Shown: positions 14,736-27,492 of the stretch, piece by piece
How the letters are laid out: each line of letters opens with the position of its first letter
Position numbering within the stretch: position 1 is the stretch's first letter
DNA from: Chamaecyparis obtusa
Taxonomy: Eukaryota > Streptophyta > Pinopsida > Cupressales > Cupressaceae
Length of the DNA: 64,000 bases
Direction of reading: 5' to 3'
Assembly (NCBI GenBank): GCA_027943335.1
Contig: BSBK01007734.1
Span: 186,001-250,000, forward strand
Notes under the pieces: generated by a model
The model's database searches: none
Seen by the model: the letters and a program-made list of their open reading frames with translations, nothing else
Told to the model about the DNA's origin: nothing
Position numbers and translations under genes: made by a program

Positions 14736-15735
14736 GGGTATGTGCAGGATCATGGTATGCCAAAAAGTAGCGATGTGAAAAAGAAGTCCTGATTGATAGA
14801 CTCTTTGAAAAATAACTATGAATTTCAAATATTATAACATTTTTGAAATTTTAAATATACATCATATTCTATGCTTCACCTAATACAATAATAATAAACA
14901 ATTCTTTCAATTTAATGAAGTTTAGACTAAGTTAAGGTGGTTAGACATGGGAGTTTTTATATTCAGGAAAATATGTAGTAGAAAAATCATAATTAATTAT
15001 TTACTTGGAAAAAAAATACAAAAAAGTATACATCACATCCAAATAGGAGGCTACTACTTTTATCTAGAATATTATAAAAAAAATTTATGTTTTAATTTTG
15101 TTTAATGTGGTCAAACATACACCTACTTGTTATCTTTCTAGTCCTGACTGATAGACTTATTGAAAAATAGCTATAAATTTCAAACTGTATAACATTTTTT
15201 AAATCCAAAACATGTGTGACATTCTATGATTTTCCTACTACAAGAAAAATAAAAATAAAAATCAATTTGATAAAGTTTAGACTATGTTAACGTGGTTAGA
15301 CACGAGAGTTTTTGTATTCTAGAAAAGTTGTAGAAGAAAAATCATAATTTATTATTTACTTGGAAAAAAATTACAAAAAAATATGTGTCACATCCGGACA
15401 TTATTCTACTACTTATATTTACAATCTTGTAAAAATAATATCATTTGATTGTGTTTAAGGTGGTGAAACATACACCTAATTCATTTTTTTTTCCTAAAAT
15501 TTGTGTACTACTACATTGAAATTTGAAATTTTTAACATATAGAATAATTATTTTTGAAAAAAGGCCTAGTATCTTAGAAACTAAATTAAATTTTCTACAA
15601 ATTCTCTTCTTCATATTTTTGATATAATAATTATAACTTGTTCAAATTTTGATGTCAACTTGCCTGAACCTGATTTTCTGAATTTTTATTGCCACTTAAG
15701 GGCCTAGTTTGGCATACCATGATCCTACACAGACC
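14736..15735. mobile_element. 1,000 bp TIR transposon with 5 bp TSD (non-autonomous)
   Basis: The left end starts GGGTATGTGCAGGATCATGG (14736). The right end is its inverted counterpart, CCATGATCCTACACAGACC, finishing at 15735. ATCAT flanks both sides (14731-14735 and 15736-15740). Deleting the element and one ATCAT restores the pol frame of B1 (Asn-Val-Tyr-His-Ile-Thr-Lys-Asp), so the borders are well fixed. The right TIR carries about a 10 bp insertion after the first 25 bases. There is no ORF; the interior is AT-rich and made of two tandem units of about 355 bp. The same left terminus recurs at 60338 in front of a gene-bearing element. Confidence 0.9.
14786..15487. repeat. Two tandem ~355 bp units inside the TIR transposon
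   Basis: Unit 1 starts at 14786 and unit 2 at 15141, both with gtcctga(t/c)tgatagact. They stay alignable to acatacacct near their ends. Identity by eye is roughly 80 percent, so the duplication is old. Confidence 0.8.
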
Positions 15736-18700
15736 ATCATATAACCAAAGATGGTATCAAGTACACTCTAATATCACTCCAAGAATATGTAAAGGATAAT
15801 CTAGTAGGGGGTATTGTCATGTTTGTAGGAGAGAAGGAGTTTATGCAAACTATGAAAGAAGAGGATACCCCATGCTTTGCCTTGGTAGTCAAACCCAAAA
15901 GAATGCAATGGAAGGAACTAAAGGGTAGTATGAAAGATAGGAAGATTGATCCTAAGGAGGTGAGGGGACTCTTAGACAAGTATTAAGGTCTAATCCCTGA
16001 TAGCACATTAGATACGCTACCACCTCATAGGGAGGTAAGCCACTACATTGATCTCATACCAGGGTCCGCTTTACCTAATAAGGCATCATATAAGATGACA
16101 CTAGAGAAGAATGAGGAAATAGCCATAAGATAGATGAATTGTTGAGAAAATGGTTTATTAGGAGGAGCATAAGCCCTTGTGCAGTTCTTTTTGTCTTAGC
16201 ACCTTGAAAGGAAGGCACATGGAGGCTTTGCACTAACTCAAGGGAAGTCAATAGGATCACCATCAGATATAGATTCCCCATGCCAAGAATAAAGGACCTA
16301 TTGGATTTCCTAAGCAGTGCAAGTTACTATTCTAAGGTGGACCTAAAAAGTGGTTATCATCAAATTAGAATAAGAGAGGGGCATGAGTGGAAAACTACAT
16401 TCAAGACCATATAAGGGATCTATGAGTGGTTGGTGATGCCATTTGGGCTCCCAAATGACCCTAGCACCTTCATGAGACTTATAAATGAGATTTTGAAACT
16501 TTTCATTAGTAAGTTTGTGGTTGTTTATCTTGATGATATACTAATTTTTAGCAGGAGCGGGGATGAGAATCTAGATCACTTGGATCAAGTCTCGAGGAGA
16601 CTCCATGAAGAGTAGCTGAAGATCAACTTGGAAAAATGTGTTTTTATGCAGAAAATGTTTTTTTTATTGGTTTTTGTGATCTCCCACAACAACCTCAAGA
16701 TGGATCCCACCAAGGTTGAAGCCATCATCAACTGCCCTAAACTAGGAACAACATTAGAGGTAAAAAGATTTCATGGATTGTCAAGTTTTTATAGAAAGTT
16801 TATAGAATATTTTAGTGGTGTTTGTGCCCCAATGATAGACACTATCAAAGGTTGTAGGAAATGTGATGTTTTTGGAATGATAAGACAAATGATGCTTTCA
16901 AATATCTAAAAAGGAGGGTTGTAGAACAACCTATACTAGCTCTCCCTATTTTTCACAAGGTCTTCGCAGTGGAGTGTGATGCAAGTAAGAGGGATATTGA
17001 GGGAGTCCTAAGCCAAGAAGGGAGGCATGTTTCCTTCTTTAGTGAGAAACTAAATGAAGAAAAGAAAAACTATTTCACTTATGATCTTGAGTTGTATACG
17101 ATGGTACAGTCACTTAGGAAATGGATGCATTACTTATTGCCTAAAGAATTTTTTGTATACACTGACAACCATGTACTTAGCTTCCTAAATAGGTAGGAGA
17201 AGTTGAATCACATGAACATCAAATGGATGGAGTACCTTCAATCTTACACATTTATAATCAAGCATAAAAAGGGAACCTAAAATAAGGATGCAGAGGATTT
17301 AAGCAGGAGGAACCTCAGAGTCCAAAAAATCAAGTGTGAGAGGGTTGAAATCCACTCTATGAAAGACATGTACAAGGATGATCTAGATTTAAAAGAAGCT
17401 TATCAGGTTGGTGTGGACCAGTCAGACAAATATCACACTAATTTTGCAAATTTTGTGTTACAAGAAGGCCTACTTTTCAAGGACACTCAATTATGCATAC
17501 CCAAAGGATCTATAAGGGAAAGCATTATAAAGGAAAAGCATTGTGGTAGCATGGCATGACATTTTGGCATGAACAAAACACTTAAGCAAGTGAGGAGGTA
17601 TTATCTATGGCCTAGATTACAAACTAATGTCAGAAAGTTTGTAGAAAGTTACTTGGTATGTAAAAAGGCTAAGGGTTGCACCTTTAATGCAAGTCTATAC
17701 ACCCCATTACCTATTCCTTCTAAACATTGGGATTCCATAAGCATGGATTTTGTACTAGGATTGCCTAGAACTAGATCAGGATGTGATAGCATTTATGTGG
17801 TGGTAGACAGGTTCTCAAAAATGTTTCACTTCATTCCTTGTAGGACCACACATGATGCCTCTCACATTGAAGGGTTTTTCTTCAATGAAGTTGTTAGATT
17901 GCATGGTTTTCCATTATCCATAATCTCTGATAGAGATCCTAAATTCCTAGGCCACTTTTGGAGAACACTTTGGAGGAAACTAGGAATAAATTTATTTTTG
18001 TCTTTGACATATCATTCTTAGTCTAGTGGTTAGAAAGAAATAATCAATAGATATTTGGGAAAATTGTTAAGATGCCTAACAAAACAACATTTCACAAGTT
18101 GGGATAGTGTGTTGGCTCAAGCCGAATTCTCCTACAATATTTTGAAAACATGAGTAAAAGTCTAACACCATTTCAGATTGTGTATGGAGGACATCCTAGA
18201 GGTATCCTTGAAGTCAGAGACTTAAGAGATATGGAGAAGAGGAGGGTACATGCTAAAGATTTTGTAGAAGCCATGAAGGATATCTACTAGCAAGTCTAAA
18301 ACAAACTAAAACATACCAATGATAAATAAAAGCAGTATAATTATAAGAAAAGAAGAGACCTTGAGTTCAAGGTCGAAGATATGGTGATGATTCATCTAAA
18401 AAAGGAGAGGCTTCCAAAAGACAACTACACCAAGTTAATGATGAAGAAGCTTGAACCTTTCAAAATCCTTCAAAAGTGTGGTGATTATGCCTATAAAATT
18501 GACTAACCTACTGATATTTCTTTATATCCTATTTTTAATGTTGTTGAAATCTATCCTTACAAAGGTTCTAGTGTTGATGCTTTGGATGCAGGAGAATAAT
18601 TAGATTAATATCTTAGAGTAGTGGTTCCTAAAGCAAATCTAGATATAGAATGTATCCTTGACAAAAGAGTGATAAAATAAACAAGGAGATGCACTTACTA

Positions 18701-18825
18701 TGAATACTTTGTCAAATGAAGAAATCAACCATTAGAATATCCCAAATGGCTTACCCCTATGGATATTAAACAAGTTGGATTCAATCTGGAGGAGATCCCA
18801 TCTCAAGGGACTTGAGTTCCTTTGT

Positions 18826-18836
18826 GTTAAGGAGTA
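18826..18836 (+). other. B1 purine tract before the 3' LTR
   Basis: gttaaggagta lies directly in front of the LTR start TGGTACAGGG. B2 has gttgaggagta at the same place (24025-24035). Confidence 0.55.
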
Positions 18837-19341
18837 TGGTACAGGGCACCCAAGGAAACATCTTTGATGTTCCACATGTTTTGGTTTTATTTTTTATTTT
18901 AATAAAGTGGATGGATATTCCTAGAGATCATCATTTTCATGCTTTGATCCAATTTTTGTGGTGAAGGATCCCTAAGGCACACCTAAAAGCCTTGGGATGC
19001 CTTAGTACACTTGGATTCTAGGGTTTTAAATGATAGGTGAGATATGTATTTTCAGTGTTTTAGGTATTTTGGATATGATTTCAATGATTTTTAATCATTT
19101 AAGGCATATTTGTTTATGTCTACATGCTAAAGTCATGATTTAATTCTTTAGGAGTGCAAGAATGCAAAACTTGCAAAAGTTGTAAAACTTGCTCGACCGA
19201 TCAAAATAAGCTACCAAAGGTCACAACTATTCATGGACCGGTTGGAACTCACATTTGAACTTATTTAAACATTGCAAAACCTCTGCAATAGGTTAGAACT
19301 TGTAATTTGACAACTGGATGCAAATTGAATGAAAAATCATC
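18837..19341 (+). repeat. B1 3' LTR, truncated
   Basis: It matches the first ~505 bp of the 5' LTR up to the string aatcatca. The sequence then switches abruptly to the LTR of fragment C. The remaining ~1.06 kb of the LTR is missing. Confidence 0.85.
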
Positions 19342-21319
19342 AATATTCTAAGAATGCTCTTAGAATGCCAAATTGATATTCTAAAATTAGGGCTACTAGA
19401 GATTTCTACTGATTGATTATGTCCAAAAGATTATTATTAGCCAAGAATGAGGAGAGAGTCTCCTTTTATAGAATTTAGAAATGAATGGATGGTCAAATTA
19501 ACAGACAAAATCCAAGGGTGGAGAATAATCCTCATTTTGACTTTAGGGCACAACATTCTCAAGGGGAAAAATCAAGTGGATGAGAATGGTTAGGTAGAAA
19601 TGAGTGGTGGAGATTAAGAGGCAAAAGAGATTCCACTTTTGTCTTTTTTTCTTTTTTCAAATTAAGAAATCCCTTTTTTATGTGCACACATAGGATAAAG
19701 TGGATTTATTTAATTAAAAGGGGACATTTCCTTATAATCAAATAAGACTTAGGATAAAGTGGTAAAAAATTAAGATGTCATCAAATAAATGATTAAAGTG
19801 ATGATTTGATCAAGAGATAACATTGAATCAATACAAAAGATTGATTAACCATAAAATAAGGTCTAGTAATTTTAATGTTTAATGTTAGAGTGGGGTTCAA
19901 GGTTTACTAGACCATTTTTGGGTGATTACATTTGCCCCTCTTTGACTAATGTGTGAGCGATCTAGGAACACATTAGGTCAAAAAATAGATATTAAGATAG
20001 ATGGTAGAGATTTTACTCTAAACTTGATCCAACAGAGCATGGAGAGAAAACTAAATCTAAAATTGATTGAATGAGAACTAGCAATGGTAGGTAAGATAGA
20101 TCTAACTCTAAACTTGATCGAATGAAGCACAAAAAGAGTAGCTAATCATGAACTTGATCGAACAAGAACTAGCGAAGATAGATAAGATTATCTATTTTAA
20201 GAGATAGATTGATAGGTTATTCATGTAGCCTCGAGATCAAAATTGAAATAAGGTACATGAGATATAGAAATGAGATAAGATAAGGTTCCAAATGATCGAT
20301 TAAGAGTACAAGACCAAGTTTGACCACCAAGTGGTGAGAATTTGCCCTAGTTTGAATAAGGTTGATCAGGAAGACATAGAAGTAATGTTAGGTCAAGGCT
20401 AGAAGAAGGTAGATGAGATGATGATGGAAGATAGAGAAATGGTGATTTAATTCAAAAGGTCAAAGAAAATGACCTCAAAGGGTCAGTCAGCTGTGTATAG
20501 GAGGAAATAATTTTAAAACTCAATTTTCCTAGTCAAGATGAAGTCAAATTTTGATTTCAATTCCAAAAATGGATACAGGGCATTGAAATTAGGTAAGGGT
20601 GAATTTTTTGCAGAAATTCAAGACTTTGAAAAATTAGGTCAAAATGTTATATAAGGACCCCAAAGAGTCATTTGTTCTTTTTGTCTTTTAGTGAATCCAC
20701 AGTTAGTTCAGAGCTTCTGATAGTAGATAGGTGGGTTCCTATTGAGAAACATAGATTCAAAATGATCCAGTTGCATAACCGACCTCAAGGGTATTGACAA
20801 GTGGTAAGTCATTGAAAATCCTTCCTATTTTGGTGCATTTATGTCACTTTTTGTACATTTTTACTAGGTTTTTAGATAATTTCATACAATATATTGGAAT
20901 GTCACACAAATTTGTTGAGAAAAATCCCGTACGACATTTCACACAACCCTGAAATGTCGTATGGCCATTCTATGAAGTATCACACTAGTGGGACCCATTA
21001 GTCATGCCAAATGGTGTGAAATGTCATACTGTCTTGAAATGTCACACCACTATAATAACAAGTGTCATACAAAAAATTTCTGAACTGTGAAATGGCATTT
21101 TTCTTTTTCTGAATTTATGACTACTTGGAAACTTGAGTGAAAGAACTTAGATCTTATGTGGATTCTTTAATGATGCTGTAAGTTATTTGTTGGCATATTT
21201 TGTAATGTATTCTGATATGTTTCTACTTGTGTTTGTGATGCAGCATCTCTTTCCTAATTTAGCCATTAGGGATCCACATCCAGTGGGTCTTCGGCTTGTG
21301 CCCCAATTATCTTCCGATG
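19342..21319 (-). mobile_element. Fragment C: 3' end of an element A relative
   Basis: 19342-19930 is the start of an LTR (minus strand TGTAATCACCC...) related to the LTR of A. 19931-20680 corresponds to 2064-2830 of A. 20680-21319 has no clear match in the window but repeats the gtatgacatt/tgtcgtatg style of words seen in the leader of A. There are no ORFs. It is wedged between the broken B1 3' LTR and the broken B2 pol, so it did not arrive by one clean insertion; deletions or unequal recombination on both sides are needed. Confidence 0.7.
19931..19946 (-). other. Fragment C polypurine tract
   Basis: On the minus strand GTCAAAGAGGGGCAAA lies immediately before the LTR start TGTAATCACCC. 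This fixes the minus orientation of C and, by comparison, of element A. Confidence 0.75.
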
Positions 21320-24013
21320 AGATGACACCATAAAGGAAAGAGTAAATAGCTAGGAAGATAGAGGAATTGTTGAGAAAATGGTTTATTAGGAGGAGCATAA
21401 GCCCTTGCGAAGTTCCTATTGTCTTAGCACCTAAAAAGGAAGGCACATCGAGGATTTGCATTGACTCAAGGGAAATCAATAGGATCACCATTAGATATAG
21501 ATTCCCCATTCCAATAATAGAGGATCCATTGGATTTCCTAGGGGGTTCAAGTTAATATTCTAAGGTGCATCTAAAAAATGGTTATCATCAAATCAGAATA
21601 GGAGAGGGGGATGAGTGGAAAACTGAATTCAAGACCACATAAGGGCTCTATGAGTGGTTGGTGATTCCATTTGGGCTCTCAAATTCTCCTAGCACCTTCA
21701 TGAGACTTATGAATGAGATTTTGAAACCTTTCATTAATAAGTTTGCGGTTGTTTATCTTGATGATATACTAATGTTTAGCTAGAGCATGGATGCGCATCT
21801 AGATCACTTGGATGAAGTCTTTAGGAGACTCAATAAGGAGAAGCGAAATCTCAACTCGCAAAAACATGTTTTTATGTATATAGAGCTTGTTTTCTTAGGT
21901 TTTTTAATCTTTGAAAACAACCTAAAGATGGATTCCACCAAGGTTGAAGGCATCATCAACTAGCCTACACCAGGAACAATGTCAGAGGTAAAACTCTTTC
22001 ATGGATTGTCAAGTTTTTATAGGAAGTTGATAAATAATTTTAGTGGTGTTTGTGCCCCAATGGTAGATACTATCAAAGGTGGTAGGAAATTTAATTTTGT
22101 TTGGAATGATAAAGTAAATGATGCTTTTGAATATCTAAAAAGGAGGGTTGCAAAACAACCTATGCTAGTTCTCCCTGATTTTCACAAGGTCTTCACAGTG
22201 GAGTGTGATGCAAGTAGGAGGGCTATTGGGGAAGTCCTAAGCCAAGAAGGGAGGCCTGTTGCCCTCCTTAGTGAGAAATTAAATGAAGAAAATCAAAATT
22301 ATTCCACTTATGACCTTTAGTTGTATACCATGATATAATCACTTAAGAAATAGGAGGCATTACTTATTGCCTAAAGAATTTGTTGTATACACTGGCAACC
22401 ATGCACTTAGCTTCCTAAATAGCAAGGAGAAGTTGAATCACCAGAACATCAAATAGATGGAGTACCTTCAATCTTACATATTTATAATCAAGCATAAAAA
22501 GGGCACCTCAAACAAGGTTGCAGATTCTTAGAGCAGAAGGAACCTCATAGTCCAAGAAATCCAGTTGGAGAGTGTTGGAATCCACTCTATGAAAGACATG
22601 TACAAGGATGATCTAGATTTGAAAGAAGCTTATCAGGTTTGTGTTGACTAGTCAAAGCAATATCACACTAATTTTGTAGATTTTGTGTTGCAAGAAGGCC
22701 TACTTTTCAAGGAAATTTAGTTATGCATACCCAAGGGATCTACGAGGGAAAACATTATAAAGGAAAAACACTCTGGTAGTATGGCAGGACATTTTGGCAT
22801 GGACAAAATACTCGAGCAAGTGAGGAGTTATTATTTATGGCCTAGATTGCAGACTAATGTCAAAATGTTTGTAGAAAGCTGCTTGGCATGTCAAAAGGCT
22901 AAGGGACACACCTCTAATGTAGATATATACACCCCATTACCCATTCCTTCTAAACCTTGTGATTTGATAAACATGGATTTTGTACTAGGATTGTCTAGAA
23001 CTAGATCCAGATATGATGGCATCTATGTGGTGGTAGATAGGTTCTAAAAAATGGCTCACTTCATTCCTTATAGGACCACACATGATGCCTGTCACATTGC
23101 AAGGTTGTTATTCAATGAATATTTTAGATTGCATGGTTTTCCATTATCGATAACCTCTACTAGAGATCCTAAATTCCTAGGCTACTTTTGGAAAACACTT
23201 TGGAGGAAACTAGGAACAAATTTATGTTTGTCTCCAACATATCATCCTCATTCTGATGGTCAGACATAAGTAATCAATAGATCTTGGGGAAACTTGTTAA
23301 GATGCCTAACAAAAAAAGATGGCACTTGTTTGGATAGTGTGTTGGCTCAAACAGAATTCTCCTAAAATGATTTTGTAAATAGGAGTACAAGTCTAACACC
23401 ATTTCAGATTGTGTATGGAGGACACCCTAGAGACTTGAGAGATATGGAGAAGAGGAGTGCGCAGGCTGAAGATTTTGAAGAAGCCATGAAGTATATCTAT
23501 TAGAAATTCCAAGACAAATTAAAGCATACCACTGATATATACAAGCAGTAGATAGATAAGAAAAGAAGAGACCTTCAATTCAAGGTCATCGATATGGTGA
23601 TGATTCATCTTGAAAAGGATAGGTTTCCAAAAGACAAGTACACCAAGTTAATGGTGAAGAAGCTTGGACCTTTCAAAATCCTTCAAAAGTGTGACAATAA
23701 TACCTATAAAATTGACTTACCTACTGATATTGTTTGATCTTCTATTTTCAATGTTTCTGACATCTATCCTTAGAAAAGTGCTATTACTGTTGCTATATCA
23801 TATGAATATCTTAGAGCAGTGGGTCCTAAAGAAAATAAAGATATCGAATGTATCCTTGAAAAAAGGGTGAGCAAACAAGTAAGGAGAGGCACTTACTATG
23901 AATACCTGGTGCAATGGAGAAATCAACCATTAGAAGATGCCACATGGATTACCACTAAAACTATTAAACAAGTTGGATTCAATCTGGAGAACATCCCAAC
24001 TCAAGGGACTTGA
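21320..24013 (+). pseudogene. B2 pol: RT, RNase H, integrase, chromodomain, broken
   Basis: RT has [13 protein letters not shown] and YLDDILMFS (about 21755). RNase H begins VECDASRRA (about 22200). Integrase has an HHCC region around MAGHFGMDKI...CLACQKAKG (22781-22900), MDFVLGL, and a mutated second catalytic site (TSTRDPKF where ISDRDPKF stands in B1). The catalytic Glu is replaced by a stop near 23268. The protein ends in a well-preserved chromodomain (23845-23990; ECILEKRVSKQ, YLVQWRNQP, DATWIT), a module that in chromoviruses targets integration to marked chromatin. Stops and frameshifts occur throughout. Confidence 0.85.
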
Positions 24014-24035
24014 GTCCCCTTTGTGTTGAGGAGTA

Positions 24036-25533
24036 TGGTCCAGGGCACCCATGGAAACTTCCTTCATGTTCCACATGTTTTGGTTTTGTTTTGATTTTTA
24101 ATAAAGTGGATGGATCCTATAGATCATCATTTTGATTCTTTGATCCAATTTGTGTGGTCAAGAATCCCTAAGGCAAACCTATAAGGCTTGGGATGCCCTA
24201 GTCCACTTGGATTCTAGGACTTTACATGATAGGTGAGATAGGCATTCTGAGTGTTTTAGGTATTTTGGATATGATTTTAATGTTTTTTAATCATTTAAGG
24301 AATATTTGTTTAGGTCTATAGGCTAAGGTCATGATTTAATTCTTTAGGAGTGCAATAATGCAAAACTTGCAAAAAAGTTGCAAAACTTGTAAAACTTGCT
24401 CGAGCAACTTTTGAAAAGTTGCTTGAGAAGTTCAAAATAAGTTTTTGATGGTCACAAATGTTCAAGGACTGGTTGGAACTCACATTTGAACTTATTTAAA
24501 CATGCCAAAACCTTTGCAAGAGGTTAGAACTTGTAATTTGATAATTGGATGCAAATTGAATGAAAAACCATCATTTTCCTACACAAAACCTACCCCAGTA
24601 CAATCTTGTACAGAGAGATCTAACACCACAAATGATTTTATTGAAAATATTTTTGAATATATATTCTAATTCAATTGGATTGATTTCATTTTAGTTTGTG
24701 TGGTTAAAGTTATAAGTCATTTTGTGGAAGTAGTCAGGAAAAAAGTTAATTTCAAGCCTGACATACAAATGGAGGCCTAACTTTCAATTTCACCAGTGGA
24801 ATTCCTATCCACTTGGGAAATGAAAGTTACAAATGTATTTTACATTATTTCTAAGGCACAAGGTAGGATCTTCTAGTTTGAAGGGTTTTTCACCAAGCCC
24901 TAGGCTGAATATCTCTATGTATTTAGCCAGTCGGTTGTGAATAGTGGTGTACAATCAATCAATCTGATTGATGAGAGTAGTTTGAAGGTGGATTTAGAGA
25001 ATTTAGAGAAATGGAAGTTTTCTAGAAGCCTGATCTAGTTCTATGCACCCATCCTTAACCATTCATAGGGTAAACCAAGCCTAATCTAGCCAATTAGGTC
25101 TATGTACTTTATATGGGTTGTGTTGCAGGAGTAGAGTCAGTTCTTAGGACTTTGGGGATCTTTGAGACATCTAAAAGGTTACTCAAATCTACCCTTTTTT
25201 CTGTCTAGGTTCATCTAGAGTAGAAGATTGCACAAACAAAAATGAATATGAGAGACCTATTAGGATTTGTAGGTCACTTTGTGTTTGAAGCATTGTGGGT
25301 GTTCGAGAATCAAATTGGTAGTTGATTCTCCCTTCATATTGACCAAATAAGGTGTTCCAACCCTTAAGTTGGATAAAGAATATCACTGTTGAAGCTTTCT
25401 ATAGTTTGCCTAAAATAGGGAAACTGTCCCTAAGTCTTCAATTTGGTGAAATTGGTGAAAGACCTTAGGGTATTTTGACAAAGTTGTAAAAGTGTCTAGA
25501 AATCTCTACTTGGTTGATATACTTCATTATTTT
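24036..25533 (+). repeat. B2 3' LTR, lacking its last ~100 bp
   Basis: It starts TGGTCCAGGGCACCC after the tract gttgaggagta and follows the B1 LTR to ttgatatacttcat. The expected end (...tttgca) is replaced by unrelated LTR sequence at 25534. Confidence 0.85.
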
Positions 25534-26010
25534 ATTTCTTGGTTATCTTGCTCACCAAGTGGTTTAGTTTGGATTTATTTTGAGGCCAACTTATGCATTT
25601 AATTTTGGTCATAGAGTTAATGGTTACATCGATCATTTGGAAGCATGTGGACCTAGATCTAGTCATTTCTTTCTCCAATGATGGATTTGAAGGCTGAATT
25701 GTTTCGGTAGCCTCTTGTATAAATGAATTAGTTTGTTGTAGTCTTAGCGAGGAATCTTAGAAGATATGGAGATAGGATCTGAAAGTTGAATCCTCACATG
25801 TGGAGAACTGTTGTAATTGAAGTCTAATTATATTCAGTCGTAACTGGGAAGTCCTTGTAGCCCAACATTTATGAGGTTATTCTTAAATAATATATGAAGT
25901 CACTGCATTCTCTCTCTCTCCACCCTTGTTTTATTACTTCTATGAGATGTTTCGGCAAGGAGGTTGGTGATTTGGGTGTGCCTTTGTCCCCATTCCTGGG
26001 ATACCTTGCG
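25534..26010 (+). repeat. Element H 5' LTR, 3' portion
   Basis: The end ccttgcg-ttagg-TGGTATCAGAG has the same layout as the B1 LTR end (tttgca-tcagg-TGGTATCAGAG), so this is the distal part of an LTR. Its 5' part is missing and the sequence abuts the truncated B2 LTR. Confidence 0.65.
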
Positions 26011-26015
26011 TTAGG

Positions 26016-26027
26016 TGGTATCAGAGT
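26016..26027 (+). other. Element H primer-binding site
   Basis: TGGTATCAGAGT is the initiator-methionine type with one change at the last base. Confidence 0.8.
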
Positions 26028-26148
26028 GAGATCAATCTTTATCTAAATTTGGGAATTTAGGTCAAAGGTTCCTTCTTGTAATCCCTAGTGGATAATTTTT
26101 GTGGGGTGGTAGATTGTGATCTAACCTACAATTATAGAGGGTTTCAAG

Positions 26149-26286
26149 ATGGTTCATGGGAGGCTAGATGTAGATCTAGGCGTGTAAAATATGCTAAGAA
26201 AAATTGTTGCTAGGTTAGAAGCTATTGAGATAGCCTAATGCCGAGGAAGACATCTTGAGGATGTTAATGATGAAGTTGAAGATGAT
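26149..26286 (+). pseudogene. Element H gag, N-terminal part
   Basis: ATG at 26149 opens a frame starting MVHGRLDVDL, with a stop after about 12 codons. The same frame continues as IVARLEAIE...EDVNDEVEDDQG up to the insertion site of D. The frame resumes at 58707. Confidence 0.65.
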
Positions 26287-26291
26287 CAAGG
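26287..26291. repeat. Left TSD of element D (CAAGG)
   Basis: CAAGG is repeated at 58707-58711 directly after D. Together with the restored gag frame it proves that D inserted into H. Confidence 0.9.
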
Positions 26292-27492
26292 TGTTGGAAT
26301 TAGGAGAGATAGGTACTGAGAGGGGAGGGATGAATTAGTGCCTTCAAAAACTTTACTTGTAAACCTTTCCAGATCAATAACTAAAAATAGTGATAACCTT
26401 ACAAAATAACTTGAATCTAATTGCATGAATCAATCATCCATTTAACTTATGAAAGTAAACAACATGAAATCAATATGAAAATCACATAACACAAGTATTT
26501 TGGTAATGCAGAAACCCTTGTTAGAAGGTAAAAACTATAGTGGGGATGACACCCACAAATTCTTCACTACTGCATATAGAAAAGGTTTGCCTGTTAGGGC
26601 TACAAGTTTTCATCACTTCTGGTGATCTTACCCTATTAGGAGTAACATATTAGATCAGCTAGATCTACCTAGTTATAGGATTTTAACAACACTACTGAAG
26701 TGTGTACTCGGTAAAGAGATTTACATAAGACTGTTAAGTCTACTCAGTTAAGAGATTTATCCAAAACTCTATTACAATTGTCAGAAAGCAATAGGTAATT
26801 ATCTACTAGTTGACAACTCAATTGTCTGAAACAGATCTATAAGTGCTCATAAAATATCAGCTTAACTGTGATGAATCTCTGCTCTAAATCTTCTTGGTAG
26901 CCTTCTCTGATTATGTTAATCTGATAACCTCTGTACTTTGTTAACTGATTGACTTGAAGTTAGGCAATAGCTTCAAGTGCTCTATTATACATATATCAGT
27001 TCACACCAAAAATGATGTGAACACACAAATATATAGTGTTATGTTTTTGCCGCTTTAATAAAAATTAGGTTACAAAACATAGTCATAACCCTAAGATCTA
27101 CGATGTAAAATATCCTAGATCAACTATTACAATAAGATATACAATAAATGTTCCTTGATCTTGGTAAACAATTTTACGATTTGTTATAACCATTTGCATA
27201 GAAAAATGTGCCATTTCTGATTACTATGTTGTTTTCTATGATCATCTGTAAACACTGTGTAAATTGCTCGGTGTATACTGCAACGCTTGATGTTTATTGT
27301 CTGTTGGTGTCGGTTGTTGTCGGTGTCGGTGATCTTGTTTCTCGGTAAACTATATAGTGCTTGGTGTATATGCTTTACCGACTACTCTATCTTTGCTTTT
27401 GGTTACTGACTTGCTCAGTGTAAGTGCCCGACCGATCTCTTTGATAGCCTTTGATACTAATGACAACCTTGAATGCTCAATAGAGATTAACA
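26292..27492 (-). repeat. Element D 3' LTR
   Basis: It matches 57529-58706 throughout, with several percent divergence and small indels. Near the tip it carries actgagaggggaggg-tgaat, which is also present in the LTR of E, and further in it has ctcggtaaac and cggtgtcggt words. Confidence 0.92.

Larger units (their letters stand above)
14395..18815 (+). pseudogene. B1 pol: protease, RT, RNase H, integrase, chromodomain, broken
   Basis: The protease shows VIVDFGSTDN near 14450. A 1,000 bp transposon interrupts the linker at 14736-15735; removing it together with one TSD copy rejoins the reading frame. RT spans about 16020-16620, with [13 protein letters not shown] and the catalytic YLDDILIFS near 16530. 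RNase H begins with VECDASKRD (16966). Integrase has a partly decayed HHCC region near 17530-17680, then MDFVLGLP and ISDRDPKF, and retains a Glu at about 18038. The chromodomain (about 18640-18770) is recognisable by comparison with B2 but holds several stops. Numerous TAG/TAA stops and frame changes make it non-functional. Confidence 0.85.
21320..25533 (+). mobile_element. Element B2: 5'-truncated Ty3/Gypsy chromovirus
   Basis: This is a second copy of the B family, starting in the linker just before RT and running through RT, RNase H, integrase, chromodomain and a purine tract into a 3' LTR. The LTR matches the 5' LTR of B1 until about 25533 and then gives way to the 3' part of another LTR that leads into element H. 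Gag, protease and the 5' LTR are absent. Confidence 0.85.

Noticed and set aside
15697..15725. ttaagggcctagtttggcat as the start of a separate PIF/Tourist-type element
   Set aside because: It resembles a PIF end, but the sequence outward of it is the inverted match to the 14736 terminus and the TSD lies at 15736; it is an indel within the right TIR.
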